A DNA stretch of 48,762 bases from Candidatus Gastranaerophilales bacterium (GCA_944323675.1 CALUTK010000004.1:1-48762), one strand, 5' to 3'. Shown: positions 15,560 through 25,118, counted from the stretch's first letter. Numbers and translations are program-made. Notes: a model not told the origin generated them from the letters alone.

Positions 15560-16282
15560 CTAGCTTATATATGTACCGATTTTTTCACCTTGTAAAATCT
15601 TACTTATCCCATCCTGCGCATCAAAATCAAACACTAATATCGGAATGTTATTTTGTTTGCATAAAGCGCATGCTGATGTATCCATAACCTTAAGTCCGTT
15701 TTTAATTATATCATCATATGTAATCTGTTCTAATTTTTTTGCATTAGGGTTAACCTTAGGATCATCCGTATAAACGCCGTCAACCCCGTTTTTGGCCATT
15801 AGCATGGCTTCCGCATTAATTTCAGACGCCCTTAGAGCTGCTGCCGTATCTGTTGTAAAGAAAGGATTTCCGGTTCCTGCTGCAAATATAACCACTCTGC
15901 CTTTTTGAAGATGTCTAATTGCACGGTGTCTTATATAAGGTTCAGCCACCTGATTAATCGCAAGTGCACTCTGCACCCTGCAAGGAACACCTATCTGATT
16001 AAAAGCACTCTGAAGCGCGATTGCATTCATTACTGTTGCGAGCATTCCGACGTAATCCCCTGATGCCTGATCCATCCCGAGTTTTGCACTGTTTCTCATT
16101 CCGCGGAAAATATTCCCGCCGCCGACTACAATCGCAATCTCAGCACCCAGTTCACGGGCTTTTTTTATTTCATTAGCTATCATTGCAACAGGTTTCTGGT
16201 CAATTCCGAACTGCTGTTCTCCTAATAACGCCTCTCCGCTTATTTTTATAAGTACTCTCTTGTATTTCAATTTGTTCTCCAT
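15560..16282 (-). CDS. pyrH: Uridylate kinase (UMP kinase)
   Basis: Phosphorylates UMP to UDP using ATP in pyrimidine nucleotide synthesis. The protein is 240 aa of the amino-acid-kinase fold, with KISGEALLG at the N-terminus, VVGGGNIFRG, and the family-typical MDTSACALCKQNNIPI. AGAGG precedes the ATG. It heads the five-gene minus-strand operon ending in rpe. tsf and rpsB, which commonly precede it, are not upstream: a small plus-strand regulator lies there instead. Confidence 0.97.
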   Translation of the reverse strand: MENKLKYKRVLIKISGEALLGEQQFGIDQKPVAMIANEIKKARELGAEIAIVVGGGNIFRGMRNSAKLGMDQASGDYVGMLATVMNAIALQSAFNQIGVPCRVQSALAINQVAEPYIRHRAIRHLQKGRVVIFAAGTGNPFFTTDTAAALRASEINAEAMLMAKNGVDGVYTDDPKVNPNAKKLEQITYDDIIKNGLKVMDTSACALCKQNNIPILVFDFDAQDGISKILQGEKIGTYIS

Positions 16283-16525
16283 AAAAAGACCTCTTTTCCA
16301 TTCATATTACATTAAACCAACATCATTGTAAAGAACAAAACCAAAAATATAAATAATAGATAAATGTTAAAAAATGTTAAAATCTCATTGGCTTAAAACC
16401 CGCTTGTACCAATGCTTTTAAAAAATAGTATATAAAAAGAATATAAAAAATAGCACTTTTTTAAAACAAAATGTTTTTTATATAGTATAACGAGAATTTA
16501 TACCAATAGCAGAAAAGGAGAATAT

Positions 16526-16714
16526 ATGGCACGAGTACTTATTTCTATGCCCGAAGAATTTTTGCACAAAATTGACCAGGTTGCAGATGGTGAAAACCGT
16601 TCCCGCAGTGAATTAATCCGCGAAGCTTTGAGAACTTATATTTATAAGCAAAAAGTTCGTGAATCAACTACTGCCGGCAAAAATGCTGCTATCCTTGAAG
16701 AGTTATTGGAATAA
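16526..16714 (+). CDS. Ribbon-helix-helix (CopG/Arc-type) DNA-binding protein
   Basis: A 62-aa protein starting MARVLISMPEEFLHKIDQVA, preceded by a strong AAAAGGAG. The fold is a short beta strand (ARVLISMP) followed by two helices (EEFLHKIDQVA and SRSELIREALRTYIYKQK), with NRSRSELIREAL as the classical second helix of the MetJ/Arc/CopG family. A short C-terminal tail follows. Such proteins dimerise and bind DNA with their strands. No toxin gene is adjacent, so an antitoxin role is not supported. A strong terminator makes it a single-gene unit. Confidence 0.9.
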   Translation: MARVLISMPEEFLHKIDQVADGENRSRSELIREALRTYIYKQKVRESTTAGKNAAILEELLE

Positions 16715-16755
16715 TTCTCAAAAAAAGGATTTGGTTACTAAGATTTGGGTTTGGT

Positions 16756-16785
16756 AAAAGACCGCGGTTTTTCTGCGGTCTTTTT
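16756..16785 (+). terminator. Rho-independent terminator after the RHH gene
   Basis: AAAAGACCGC and GCGGTCTTTTT pair around a short T-rich loop, with a T-run at the end. It lies about 40 bases after the gene stop. Confidence 0.9.
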
Positions 16786-16866
16786 GTTATTTTTCTTCAT
16801 AAACTAACAAAAAATATATTGATGTTTTTTTATAAATAGTGTAAAATTACAAAATGGGTGTTGTGT

Positions 16867-18027
16867 ATGAGTGAAAATAATTTTATATTGCCGCAAAAAG
16901 CAGATTTAATTCAAATAAAAACTTCTGATATAGATTATGAACTTCCTGATTTGAAAAATATATCGGAATCCAAAGCCGTTGTTATTGCCAGATGGCTGAC
17001 CGACTGGATAAAACATGATTTGGAATGCGGAAAAATTGCCGTGAATAATCTGTTGCCGTCAAAAGCAGCTCTTGCTTATTTTCTAGGTGTAAGTGCCGGT
17101 ACAATTCAAAATGCAGTAAGGTATATTGAAGATTCCGGCATTGTATGTTCAAAGCAGTGTATCGGAACACTTATAACAGGAGGAGCAGATTATTCCGTCA
17201 GAAAGCTTACTTCAAAGCGAGAAACTGCCATTGAATCTATAAAGAGATTTATTATTGAAAATAAATTTAAAGCAGGACAAAAACTGCCGTCCTCCAGAAA
17301 TATAGCAGAAACTATTTCATGTTCCGCTAATACCACCCGTCTTGCATTGGAATATCTTTGTTCTGCCGGGATTCTTGAACATAAATCAAAAACAGCCAAA
17401 GAATCCTGCTGGATTTTGAAATCAAACGAATTAAAAAAATCAATCAGCGCTCCTTTTAAGGAACCGAAAACTCTCGTTTCAAAGGTTGAAAAAGATTTGA
17501 AAGATTATATTAAAAATAATTTAAAAATCGGAGATAAACTTCCTGCGCATGCTGAATTAGCCTCAATTTTGAAAGTTAGCATAAAAACAACGCACGATGC
17601 CTTAAAAACTCTGATTGATGAAGGTATTTTGCTTCCGCGGCGCGGAAGATACGGAACAACCGTTATAAAAATGCCATATTCTTCTGAAAAAAGCACAGAG
17701 CGAAAAGAGATGTCTATTTTTGCATCAGCACAAGATACGGCGTTTTATTATTACGAAAAAACGCAAAATCATATCAAAAAGATGATAAGCGAGAATTACG
17801 AAATCGGAGCAAAGCTTCCATCTATCATAGAACTTTCAAAGCAGATGGATTTAAGTCCGAATACAATCAGAAAAGCATTCCAGAATCTTGCAAAAGAAGG
17901 GTATCTGGCATTTTCCCGCGGGCGTTACGGCGGAACTTTTGTCATAGATATTCCTGAAACTGGTGAAGAAACCTTCAAGTGGCTCGCAGTTAACCCGCAG
18001 TATGCTGAAGTTTATAAAAATTACTAA
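16867..18027 (+). CDS. Regulator with four tandem GntR-type winged helices
   Basis: A 386-aa protein made almost entirely of DNA-binding domains. Four GntR-like winged-helix units are visible at about residues 38-103, 119-184, 203-268 and 294-361. Each follows the pattern hydrophobic helix, G.(K)LPS/A, LA..L.VS..T...A...L...GI, then a wing. Units 3 and 4 have the full G-R-Y-G-T wing (RRGRYGTTVI, SRGRYGGTFVI); units 1 and 2 are more diverged. No UTRA, FadR or aminotransferase effector domain follows the last wing. I start at ATG 16867; a GTG three codons upstream is possible. Upstream sequence has only a weak ribosome binding site. Confidence 0.9.
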   Translation: MSENNFILPQKADLIQIKTSDIDYELPDLKNISESKAVVIARWLTDWIKHDLECGKIAVNNLLPSKAALAYFLGVSAGTIQNAVRYIEDSGIVCSKQCIGTLITGGADYSVRKLTSKRETAIESIKRFIIENKFKAGQKLPSSRNIAETISCSANTTRLALEYLCSAGILEHKSKTAKESCWILKSNELKKSISAPFKEPKTLVSKVEKDLKDYIKNNLKIGDKLPAHAELASILKVSIKTTHDALKTLIDEGILLPRRGRYGTTVIKMPYSSEKSTERKEMSIFASAQDTAFYYYEKTQNHIKKMISENYEIGAKLPSIIELSKQMDLSPNTIRKAFQNLAKEGYLAFSRGRYGGTFVIDIPETGEETFKWLAVNPQYAEVYKNY

Positions 18028-18070
18028 CCGATAAAAACTCAAACCTCATTAAACGACTTAAGCCGGCTGT

Positions 18071-18913
18071 TTATTTCACGATAAAAACATCAGCTGCAGT
18101 TATCTCAAGTACTCTTTTGCTCACAGAAGTTCTTATCTTTGCCTTTTTACGAGTTCCGGTAACTATTAAATCAATCTGCTCCTCGCGGGCGAAATCAATT
18201 ATCTTTTCTGCAGGAATTCCAGTAATTACGGCATCTTTGACAACAGGCAGACTGTATTCCTCAAGTTTGCTCCTCACATCTTTTATAATTTTCTCTGCAA
18301 TTTTAAGCTGCTGCTGTTCAATTTCAAAGAGCCAGTGTGAATCAAGAGTCCCTTCCAGAAACAAAAGATTTGGCGCCTCATTCACTACACAGATGTAAAT
18401 TTCTTTTTCGTTAAGATTAAGATACTTTATTGCATAAGAAACAGCCATTTTTGAATTATCCGTTCCGTCAGTTGCAAAAAGGACTTTCTTCCCCTTATTT
18501 TCATATTTAGAAACATAAGCAGAAGTTTCAATATTATTTACAATATCCCTGGAAACAGACCCGAGCCACCGCTGAATTCCTTTTTTGCCGTGAGAGCCCA
18601 TCAAAATAATATCGTAACTCTCCTTATCAATCTGCTCAAGAATACTATCAACAGACTCTCCGCAGCGTTTTATACATTGGCCTAATATTAAATTTGTTTT
18701 AGAGATTTCTTTTTCTGCATGGATTAGAATTGTATCCGCTACATTTGCGCATGAGTTGGAAAATCCGGCATCTTCTATAGTCACCTCATCCGGCAGGAAA
18801 CTCCAATCAATTACGCAGATTACATCAACAACAGCGCCTTTCGTCCATTTTGCGAAATTTCTCAACGCATTGAAACTTATTTTCGATCCGTCAGTACAAA
18901 ATAAAACATGCAT
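18071..18913 (-). CDS. Universal stress protein with two UspA domains
   Basis: A 280-aa cytoplasmic protein built of two UspA units. The first starts MHVLFCTDGSKISFNAL and holds the nucleotide-binding motif GSHGKKGIQRWLGSV (G-x2-G-x9-G-S). The second starts KKVLFATDGTDNSKMAV, but its motif region (GTRKKAKIRTSVS) has lost the glycines, so it is likely not to bind ATP. GAGAGGG precedes the start. It stands alone on the minus strand. Function is stress-related by family; the specific role is unknown. Confidence 0.9.
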   Translation of the reverse strand: MHVLFCTDGSKISFNALRNFAKWTKGAVVDVICVIDWSFLPDEVTIEDAGFSNSCANVADTILIHAEKEISKTNLILGQCIKRCGESVDSILEQIDKESYDIILMGSHGKKGIQRWLGSVSRDIVNNIETSAYVSKYENKGKKVLFATDGTDNSKMAVSYAIKYLNLNEKEIYICVVNEAPNLLFLEGTLDSHWLFEIEQQQLKIAEKIIKDVRSKLEEYSLPVVKDAVITGIPAEKIIDFAREEQIDLIVTGTRKKAKIRTSVSKRVLEITAADVFIVK

Positions 18914-19053
18914 ATATATACCCTCTCAAATACTTGTTATATAAATAAGATAACTTATGTTAAGAGAATGTAAATTGTCTGGTATTCTATATTTTTTTCT
19001 GTTAAGATACTGGTGTTAATTAACATTATTTTATAGGATTAAGTGTTATAGTC

Positions 19054-19665
19054 ATGCCGGCGGAAGAAAAAGTAACCCTCAGGGAATACAAAAATTTAAT
19101 CGAAACAATTGCCAAGGTTGAGTTCCAGAAGTTTTCAGTCTCTCATCTAGTAGACTTAGGCGAACTTATAAATATTGGGAACCACACATTGTATTTGCTG
19201 TTTAAAAACAAATCACCGGAACACTACAACACAACATATCTTTCCACTGCAATCAAATGGGCTATAAGAAATGAAGTGCGACGCAGATATAAATGGTATT
19301 CCTTAAAAAACAGAAAAACTGTTGAATCTGCTGACAATGACGAACAGGAAGTCAGATGCGAAGTTTATAAAACAATTCTTTCAATAGATGAAATGCAGGA
19401 GGCAGAAGTGCCGATGCAGATTAAGGCGGAAGAAAAGACTCCTGAAGAAGCCATTGAATTCAGCGAACTCAAAAACCAGATACTTGAATCAATGAAAAAA
19501 CTTCCAAAACGAGAACGGGAACTTATTGAATATAAATTTTTCAAAGAAAAGAAATTAAGAGAAATTGCGGAAGAATTTGACATCTCTCAATCCAGAATTT
19601 CCAGAATTATACAATCAGGGTTGGATAAAATAAAAAAAGATTTAAAAAGACAGGGGATAATTTAA
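19054..19665 (+). CDS. Sigma-70 family RNA polymerase sigma factor
   Basis: A 203-aa protein with region 2-like sequence ([17 protein letters not shown] through [19 protein letters not shown], about residues 30-85) and a region 4 helix-turn-helix ([28 protein letters not shown]) at the C-terminus. The short, single-linker layout suits an alternative sigma of the SigB/FliA-like group rather than the housekeeping factor. It ends four bases before gcvPB, so the two are co-transcribed. No anti-sigma factor is adjacent. Confidence 0.85.
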   Translation: MPAEEKVTLREYKNLIETIAKVEFQKFSVSHLVDLGELINIGNHTLYLLFKNKSPEHYNTTYLSTAIKWAIRNEVRRRYKWYSLKNRKTVESADNDEQEVRCEVYKTILSIDEMQEAEVPMQIKAEEKTPEEAIEFSELKNQILESMKKLPKRERELIEYKFFKEKKLREIAEEFDISQSRISRIIQSGLDKIKKDLKRQGII

Positions 19666-19669
19666 AAGA

Positions 19670-21094
19670 ATGAAAACAATTTTTGAAAAGAGTAACAATT
19701 CGGGGATATGTTTAACAGACGAAAAAGAGGATTTAAGTTTTCTTGACCCCGCATTCTTACGGGAAAAAGCCTGCGGGCTGCCGCAAGCAGGAGAATTGGA
19801 AGTTTTAAGACACTACAAAGAACTCTCCGACAGAAACTTCTGTATTGAAAAAGGCTTCTACCCGCTCGGCTCCTGTACTATGAAGTATAACCCGAAGGTC
19901 AATGAACTTCTTGCCTCATTAGAAGGGTTTACCTCCCTTCATCCGCTGGCATGTGATGAAGATTCACAGGGGGCTTTAGAATTAATGTATAAGCTGCAGG
20001 AAGCCCTAAAAGAAATTACAGGAATGGATGCTGTGACACTCCAGCCCGCTGCAGGCGCTCACGGAGAACTCACAGGCATGATGGTTATAAAAAAATATTT
20101 TGAGGTTAAGGGAGATAAAAGAACAAAAGTTATTATCCCTGATTCCGCCCACGGGACCAACCCGGCAAGCGCTCATATGTGCGGATTCGAAATTGTATCT
20201 GTAAAATCTAACGAAAAAGGTCAGGTTGATATTGAGGCATTAAAAGAGGTTCTTGATAAAGATGTTGCCGCAATTATGATGACAAACCCTAATACCCTCG
20301 GTATTTTTGAAGAGAATGTTCTTGAGATTTCAAAATTAATGCATGATAACGGCTCCCTTCTTTATTATGACGGGGCTAATTATAATGCAATTATGGGATA
20401 CACAAACCCGAAACTTATGGGATTTGACGTGGTTCATTTGAACCTGCATAAAACCTTCGCGACCCCTCATGGCGGAGGCGGCCCTGGTGCCGGTCCTGTC
20501 GGCGTTGTGGAAGAATTAAAAGAATTTCTTCCTTCTCCTGTGATTGATTTTGACGGGAAAAAATATTACAGAAACTATAATCTGAAACACTCAATCGGCT
20601 CCGTTAAATCTTTCTACGGGAATTTCGGGGTACTGGTAAGAGCTTATGCGTATATCCTTATGATGGGCAAAAACCTCAAAAATGCATCTGAAGATGCAGT
20701 ATTAAACGCAAATTACCTGAAAGAAAAACTCAAAAAATACTACGATTTACCGTACGATGAACCTTGTATGCACGAATTCGTACTTTCAGGCGAAAGACAA
20801 AAGCACAATTACGGAGTGACAACTCTCAATATCGCAAAAAGATTAATGGACGGAAACACTCATCCGCCGACGGTTTACTTCCCGCTCATAGTACACGAAG
20901 CAATTATGATTGAGCCGACAGAATCTGAAACAAAAGCGAAACTGGATGAGTTTGTTGATGTTATGATAAAAATTGCAAAAGAATGCGAAACAGAATCGGA
21001 AAAAGTTCTTTCAGCACCTCACACAACCCCTGTAAAACGGGTCGATGAAACACTGGCGGCAAGACATCCGGATTTGAAATTCGCAGGAGAATAA
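19670..21094 (+). CDS. gcvPB: Glycine dehydrogenase (decarboxylating) subunit 2, PLP-binding
   Basis: The second half of the two-subunit P-protein of the glycine cleavage system. The protein is 474 aa, the normal size for subunit 2. The PLP site is [18 protein letters not shown] with Lys261 as the Schiff-base residue, and [15 protein letters not shown] precedes it. AGGGG lies upstream of the ATG. The partner subunit gcvPA and the T and H proteins are not in the window, so the system would have to be assembled from dispersed genes. It sits downstream of a sigma factor and four bases upstream of an HgdB-like gene. Confidence 0.95.
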   Translation: MKTIFEKSNNSGICLTDEKEDLSFLDPAFLREKACGLPQAGELEVLRHYKELSDRNFCIEKGFYPLGSCTMKYNPKVNELLASLEGFTSLHPLACDEDSQGALELMYKLQEALKEITGMDAVTLQPAAGAHGELTGMMVIKKYFEVKGDKRTKVIIPDSAHGTNPASAHMCGFEIVSVKSNEKGQVDIEALKEVLDKDVAAIMMTNPNTLGIFEENVLEISKLMHDNGSLLYYDGANYNAIMGYTNPKLMGFDVVHLNLHKTFATPHGGGGPGAGPVGVVEELKEFLPSPVIDFDGKKYYRNYNLKHSIGSVKSFYGNFGVLVRAYAYILMMGKNLKNASEDAVLNANYLKEKLKKYYDLPYDEPCMHEFVLSGERQKHNYGVTTLNIAKRLMDGNTHPPTVYFPLIVHEAIMIEPTESETKAKLDEFVDVMIKIAKECETESEKVLSAPHTTPVKRVDETLAARHPDLKFAGE

Positions 21095-21098
21095 GAAA

Positions 21099-22244
21099 AT
21101 GACCAAAGAACCTAAAAAGAAAATAAAAGTAGCATTTCCCCATATGGGAACAATATCAATAGCGTGGTCAGCGGCTTTGCGAAAAGTCGGAGTTGAACCT
21201 TTCATTCCTCCGTACACAAGTAAAAAAACGCTTTCTCTCGGAACAAAAAATGCCCCTGAAGCAATCTGCCTTCCTTATAAATTAATCTTAGGAAACTTTA
21301 TAGAAGCCATAGAAGGCGGAGCGGATTACGTTGCAATGATATCTTCTCCGGGGATTTGCAGACTCGGGGAATACGGCTCCTGCATAAAAAATGCACTTTC
21401 AGATATGGGATATAAAGCTAATTATGTGGAATTACAGCTTTACGACGGGATTGAAGGAATATATAGATTCTTAAAAGAAATCACAGGGAAAAATAATCCA
21501 GTCTTATTTATCCGCGCAATAATCCTTGCGATAAGAAAAGTCTTCCTGCTTGATGATTTAGAAACAAAACTTTCCTATTACAGAGCAAGAGAACTTAAAG
21601 CCGGAGAGGCTGACAAACACTATAAAAAAGCTTTAAAAATAGTTGATGAAGCAATGAACACGCGCCAGATGGCAAAAGCAAAAAAACTTGCATTTGCAGA
21701 AATGGATAAAACCGAAATTGACCCGAAACGAGAAGTTTTATACGTGGATATTACAGGCGAGATTTACCTTGTATGCGACCAATTTTCCAATCAGGACATC
21801 ACAAAAGAACTCGGGAGAATGGGGGTTCAGACGAGAAAGAGCCTTACAGTCAGCAGCTTTTTGAAAGATGCGATTATACCGAAAATCTTCAGGAAAGGCG
21901 AAACACACCTTCAAAGGGCAAACAGGCTTGCAAAACCTTATCTTATGAGAGATATCGGCGGTGATGCGCTGGAATGCGTATCTGATGTAAAATATGCAGA
22001 TGAAAGAGGTATCGATGGAATTATCCATATAAGTCCGTTTACCTGTATGCCGGAGATTATGTCACAGAACATTTTCCCGAAAATGAGAGAGGATTGCGAT
22101 GTACCTATTCTGCCGTTAATCATGGATGAACAAACCGGAAAAGCCGGATATATAACAAGATTAGAAGCTTTTGCGGACTTAATGAGAAGAAGAAAAAGAA
22201 AATTAAAAACAGAAGACAAAAAACAGGCTGAACTTACTAAATAA
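21099..22244 (+). CDS. HgdB-like / acyl-CoA dehydratase activase-associated protein (COG3581-type)
   Basis: A 381-aa protein that begins IKVAFPHMGTISIAWSAALR and carries conserved Cys positions in APEAICLPYK, SSPGICRLGEYGSC and SPFTCMPEIM. This wording fits the 2-hydroxyacyl-CoA dehydratase-like domain that is often fused to an HgdC-type activase in large proteins. Here it is separate, and an activase lies about 2 kb away on the opposite strand. The Cys residues probably hold an iron-sulfur cluster. The substrate is not predictable; the true dehydratase of amino-acid fermentation is only one possibility. Confidence 0.75.
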   Translation: MTKEPKKKIKVAFPHMGTISIAWSAALRKVGVEPFIPPYTSKKTLSLGTKNAPEAICLPYKLILGNFIEAIEGGADYVAMISSPGICRLGEYGSCIKNALSDMGYKANYVELQLYDGIEGIYRFLKEITGKNNPVLFIRAIILAIRKVFLLDDLETKLSYYRARELKAGEADKHYKKALKIVDEAMNTRQMAKAKKLAFAEMDKTEIDPKREVLYVDITGEIYLVCDQFSNQDITKELGRMGVQTRKSLTVSSFLKDAIIPKIFRKGETHLQRANRLAKPYLMRDIGGDALECVSDVKYADERGIDGIIHISPFTCMPEIMSQNIFPKMREDCDVPILPLIMDEQTGKAGYITRLEAFADLMRRRKRKLKTEDKKQAELTK

Positions 22245-22286
22245 TTTGCGGGATAAAAAGCTTAATAATTGAGGAATAATAAAATA

Positions 22287-23153
22287 ATGCTTAAACTATT
22301 TAAAAGGGCGTTCAAATTAACGAATGAAGGAATAATATCCGCGATTCCGCTGATATTTTTTATATGGATTATAACATTATACTTATCTTTTGCAAAAGGA
22401 GTTGTGGACACGCTTCCGGAAGCAATATCAGCGATATTGACTTTGTTATGTATGATAGGCGCATTTTGTGCCGGCTGGTTTTATATGGTAAAAGAATCCG
22501 TTGAACTTTCTAAGCAGGAATTTATAATGGAAGAAGACAGGATTAAAGCAAGTTTTAATTTAATAAAAAAATTCCCTGCAGGAATAGGCAAATATTTTAT
22601 TTCCTTTATCGTTATGTCCATAATAATGCTTGTAATTTTTGCGCTGTTTACCCTTGGAATATATAAAATAGGAATGCATTTTATAGGAAGTATAGATTTT
22701 ACTGCAGAACAAATAAAAAATGCCATGGCATCAGCACAGGATATGAAACTATTTTTAGACTCACTCACTATGGAGCAGCTCTATAAACTCGGCAAATGGG
22801 ATTTGCTTTTTCTTGCGGCAAGCACTCTAATGTCATTTTTGCTTATGCTCTGGGTGCCGGAAATTATTTATAATACACAAAATCCGTTTCTGGCATTATT
22901 TAAGTCAATAAAAAAACTCTTTTGCAAATTCTGGAAATCCATAGGACTTTTCATATTTTTAACAATACTGAATATCGTCATCTCGTTTGCAAACACCTTT
23001 GCGCTGATTAATCCTATAATATATATGCTCCTGATGATAATATATTTCTATTTTATTGTCTATGTTGTTGTGCTACTATTTTCTTATTATGACACTGAAT
23101 TCAACAACAAACAGGAAGAAGAAAGTAATAGCGATAGTCGGAGCGACAGCTAG
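22287..23153 (+). CDS. Multi-pass inner membrane protein, unrecognised
   Basis: About 288 aa with six hydrophobic segments (for example IPLIFFIWIITLYLSFA, ILTLLCMIGAFCAGWFYM, IVMSIIMLVIFALFTLGI, LMSFLLMLWVPEIIY). A central soluble loop lies around residues 125-165. The start is ATG 22287 with GAGG 12 bases upstream; an upstream TTG overlaps that site. It resembles integral membrane proteins of the DUF975-like type only in general form, so I give no function. Its 3' end overlaps the miaA start by about 65 bases. Confidence 0.8.
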   Translation: MLKLFKRAFKLTNEGIISAIPLIFFIWIITLYLSFAKGVVDTLPEAISAILTLLCMIGAFCAGWFYMVKESVELSKQEFIMEEDRIKASFNLIKKFPAGIGKYFISFIVMSIIMLVIFALFTLGIYKIGMHFIGSIDFTAEQIKNAMASAQDMKLFLDSLTMEQLYKLGKWDLLFLAASTLMSFLLMLWVPEIIYNTQNPFLALFKSIKKLFCKFWKSIGLFIFLTILNIVISFANTFALINPIIYMLLMIIYFYFIVYVVVLLFSYYDTEFNNKQEEESNSDSRSDS

Positions 23154-23979
23154 CGGAAAAACCGCATATTCAATAGAACTTGCAAAACAGATTGACGGCG
23201 AAATTATATCAGCCGATTCGAGACTTGTTTATAAGGGATTTGATATAGCCTGTGCAAAACCAACTATTGAAGAAAGAGATGGAATTCCGCATCATATGAT
23301 GGATATAATTGAACCTGAGGTTGATTATTCGGCAGGACTTTATGAACTGGACGCCAAAAAGTGTATTGAAGATATTATATCCCGCGGAAAAACTCCTATT
23401 ATCACCGGCGGAACAGGGTTATATTACCGAGTTCTCCTTGAAAATTATGCTCTGCCGAAGGTTGAACCGGACTGTGAATTCAGAAACATTGCTAAATTGG
23501 AAGAAACGCCGGAACTTTATGAAAAACTAAAAAAACTCGACCCTGTATCAGCAGCGAAAATTGATTCCAATGACAAGAAAAAAATTATCCGCGCGCTTGA
23601 AGTTATACACATAACAGGACGTCCGATGAGTGAAGTTCAAGGACAGAAAGAGGCTGAATTTGATGTTGAATGGATAGGAATGAATTTTCCGCGCCCTGAA
23701 CTCTATGAAAGAATAAACAAACGTGTTGATTTAATGTTTGAAAACGGTATTATCGAAGAAACAAAAGAACTTCTCCGCAGGCACGGCCGGATTCCTAATA
23801 TAATTTATACAATAGGCTATCAGGAGGTTATTGGATATCTTGACGGAGAATTAACTCTTGAAGAAGCAAAAGAGAAACTTAAACAAAACACCCGAAATTA
23901 TGCAAAACGCCAGCTAACCTGGTTCCGGAAAAATGAAAAAATCAAGTGGAACCATTACCCTGAAAAAATGAAGAAATAA
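23089..23979 (+). CDS. miaA: tRNA dimethylallyltransferase
   Basis: Adds the isopentenyl group to A37 of tRNAs that read codons beginning with U. About 296 aa, with the P-loop GATASGKT (residues 18-25), the ADSRLVYKGFDIACAKP segment (family norm ADSRQVYRGLDIGTAKP), and ITGGTGLYYRVLL. The start at 23089 lies inside the preceding membrane protein gene, an overlap of 65 bases; no later in-frame start leaves the P-loop strand intact. It ends the five-gene operon begun by the sigma factor. Confidence 0.95.
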   Translation: MTLNSTTNRKKKVIAIVGATASGKTAYSIELAKQIDGEIISADSRLVYKGFDIACAKPTIEERDGIPHHMMDIIEPEVDYSAGLYELDAKKCIEDIISRGKTPIITGGTGLYYRVLLENYALPKVEPDCEFRNIAKLEETPELYEKLKKLDPVSAAKIDSNDKKKIIRALEVIHITGRPMSEVQGQKEAEFDVEWIGMNFPRPELYERINKRVDLMFENGIIEETKELLRRHGRIPNIIYTIGYQEVIGYLDGELTLEEAKEKLKQNTRNYAKRQLTWFRKNEKIKWNHYPEKMKK

Positions 23980-24113
23980 GAAAAAATTTTTATAATAACC
24001 GGTACGCCTGATACCATAATAAAAAGAGAGATGAACTTCCCTCAAGTTTTCATCTGGAAACTGATTTGGGTAAAAAAACATAATTCACGTAATTTAGCGG
24101 TATAAAATTGCCG

Positions 24114-25118
24114 TTATGAGATATCCCAGCGTCCGCAGGTTCCGCCCCAGCGAGCAATTATATTTCCTTTTATATCTTTGATATTGTCATAATGCGGAAT
24201 TTCATCCCCGCCTTCAAGAATAGTAATAACTTCACAGTTATTGGAGCATCCGTTGCATTCACAGGTTACTGAATGGAAGTGCATATCACCGACTTCCCAG
24301 CCCTTGAATTTGGTTTCAGCCTCTGTATATTGGTGATTTTCCATTGCAAGAAGCGCAGCACCAATTGCCCCCATTGTCTGATGGTTTTCCGGAACAACAA
24401 TTTTTTGTCCTAATGCTTCTTCAAAAGCTTTAACCATACCTGAATTTGTAGCAACTCCGCCCTGGAAAGTTATTATCGGAAGCAATTCTTTACCGAGTGC
24501 AAGGTTTGAAAGGTAGTTTCTCACCAGCGCCTGACACAATCCGTATAACAAATCTTCTACAGGATAGCCCAATTGCTGCTTATGGATTAAATCACTTTCC
24601 GCAAAAACGCCGCAGCGGCCGGCTATACGTGCAGGGTTTGTTGATTTCAGGGCAGTTTCTCCGAATATTTCTATCGGAACATTTAATCTGTTTGCCTGCT
24701 GGTCAAGAAAACTTCCTGTACCTGCGGCGCAAACCGTATTCATTGCAAAATCAGTAACAATACCGTCGCGAAGGATAATAATTTTACTGTCCTGACCGCC
24801 GATTTCAAGGATAGTCTGAACCCCAGGGACATTAATACTTGCAGCAACAGCATGCGCCGTAATCTCATTTTTAATAATATCAGCGCCGACTAAAGCTCCC
24901 GCAAGGTTTCTGCCTGAACCTGTCGTTCCGACTCCCATTACGTTATAATCCGTCAGCTTCTTTTTATATAATTCTTTTAACCCGTTCTGAACCGCAACAA
25001 CAGGTTTCCCCGAAGTCCTTAACATATAGCTGTCAACATATTTGCCGTTTTCATCAACAAGCGCTAATTTCGTGGTAACAGAACCAACATCTATCCCTAA
25101 ATATACAGTTAAACTCAT
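24114..25118 (-). CDS. Acyl-CoA dehydratase activase (HgdC/BadF-type ATPase)
   Basis: A 334-aa ATPase of the ASKHA fold that energises radical 2-hydroxyacyl-CoA dehydratases. It begins YLGIDVGSVTTKLALVD (phosphate-binding loop). The two iron-sulfur ligands of the homodimer are visible as Cys130 in NTVCAAGTGSF and Cys169 in AGRCGVFAESD, the same spacing as in classic HgdC. A C-terminal extra cluster (CECNGCSNNC, about residue 285) is a further metal-site candidate. It is separate from its likely partner at 21099. GGAAG precedes the start. Confidence 0.9.
   Translation of the reverse strand: MSLTVYLGIDVGSVTTKLALVDENGKYVDSYMLRTSGKPVVAVQNGLKELYKKKLTDYNVMGVGTTGSGRNLAGALVGADIIKNEITAHAVAASINVPGVQTILEIGGQDSKIIILRDGIVTDFAMNTVCAAGTGSFLDQQANRLNVPIEIFGETALKSTNPARIAGRCGVFAESDLIHKQQLGYPVEDLLYGLCQALVRNYLSNLALGKELLPIITFQGGVATNSGMVKAFEEALGQKIVVPENHQTMGAIGAALLAMENHQYTEAETKFKGWEVGDMHFHSVTCECNGCSNNCEVITILEGGDEIPHYDNIKDIKGNIIARWGGTCGRWDIS

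Noticed and set aside
16526-16714. RHH protein as part of a toxin-antitoxin pair
   Set aside because: A terminator follows, and the next gene is the GntR-type regulator. No RelE-, MazF- or PIN-like toxin is adjacent.
19666-19669. Glycine riboswitch ahead of gcvPB
   Set aside because: Only four bases separate the sigma gene from gcvPB, so there is no room for one.
24031-24105. Small frame of 24 codons between miaA and the activase gene
   Set aside because: It is too short, its purine-rich upstream is adjacent to the ATG rather than spaced, and nothing else supports it.
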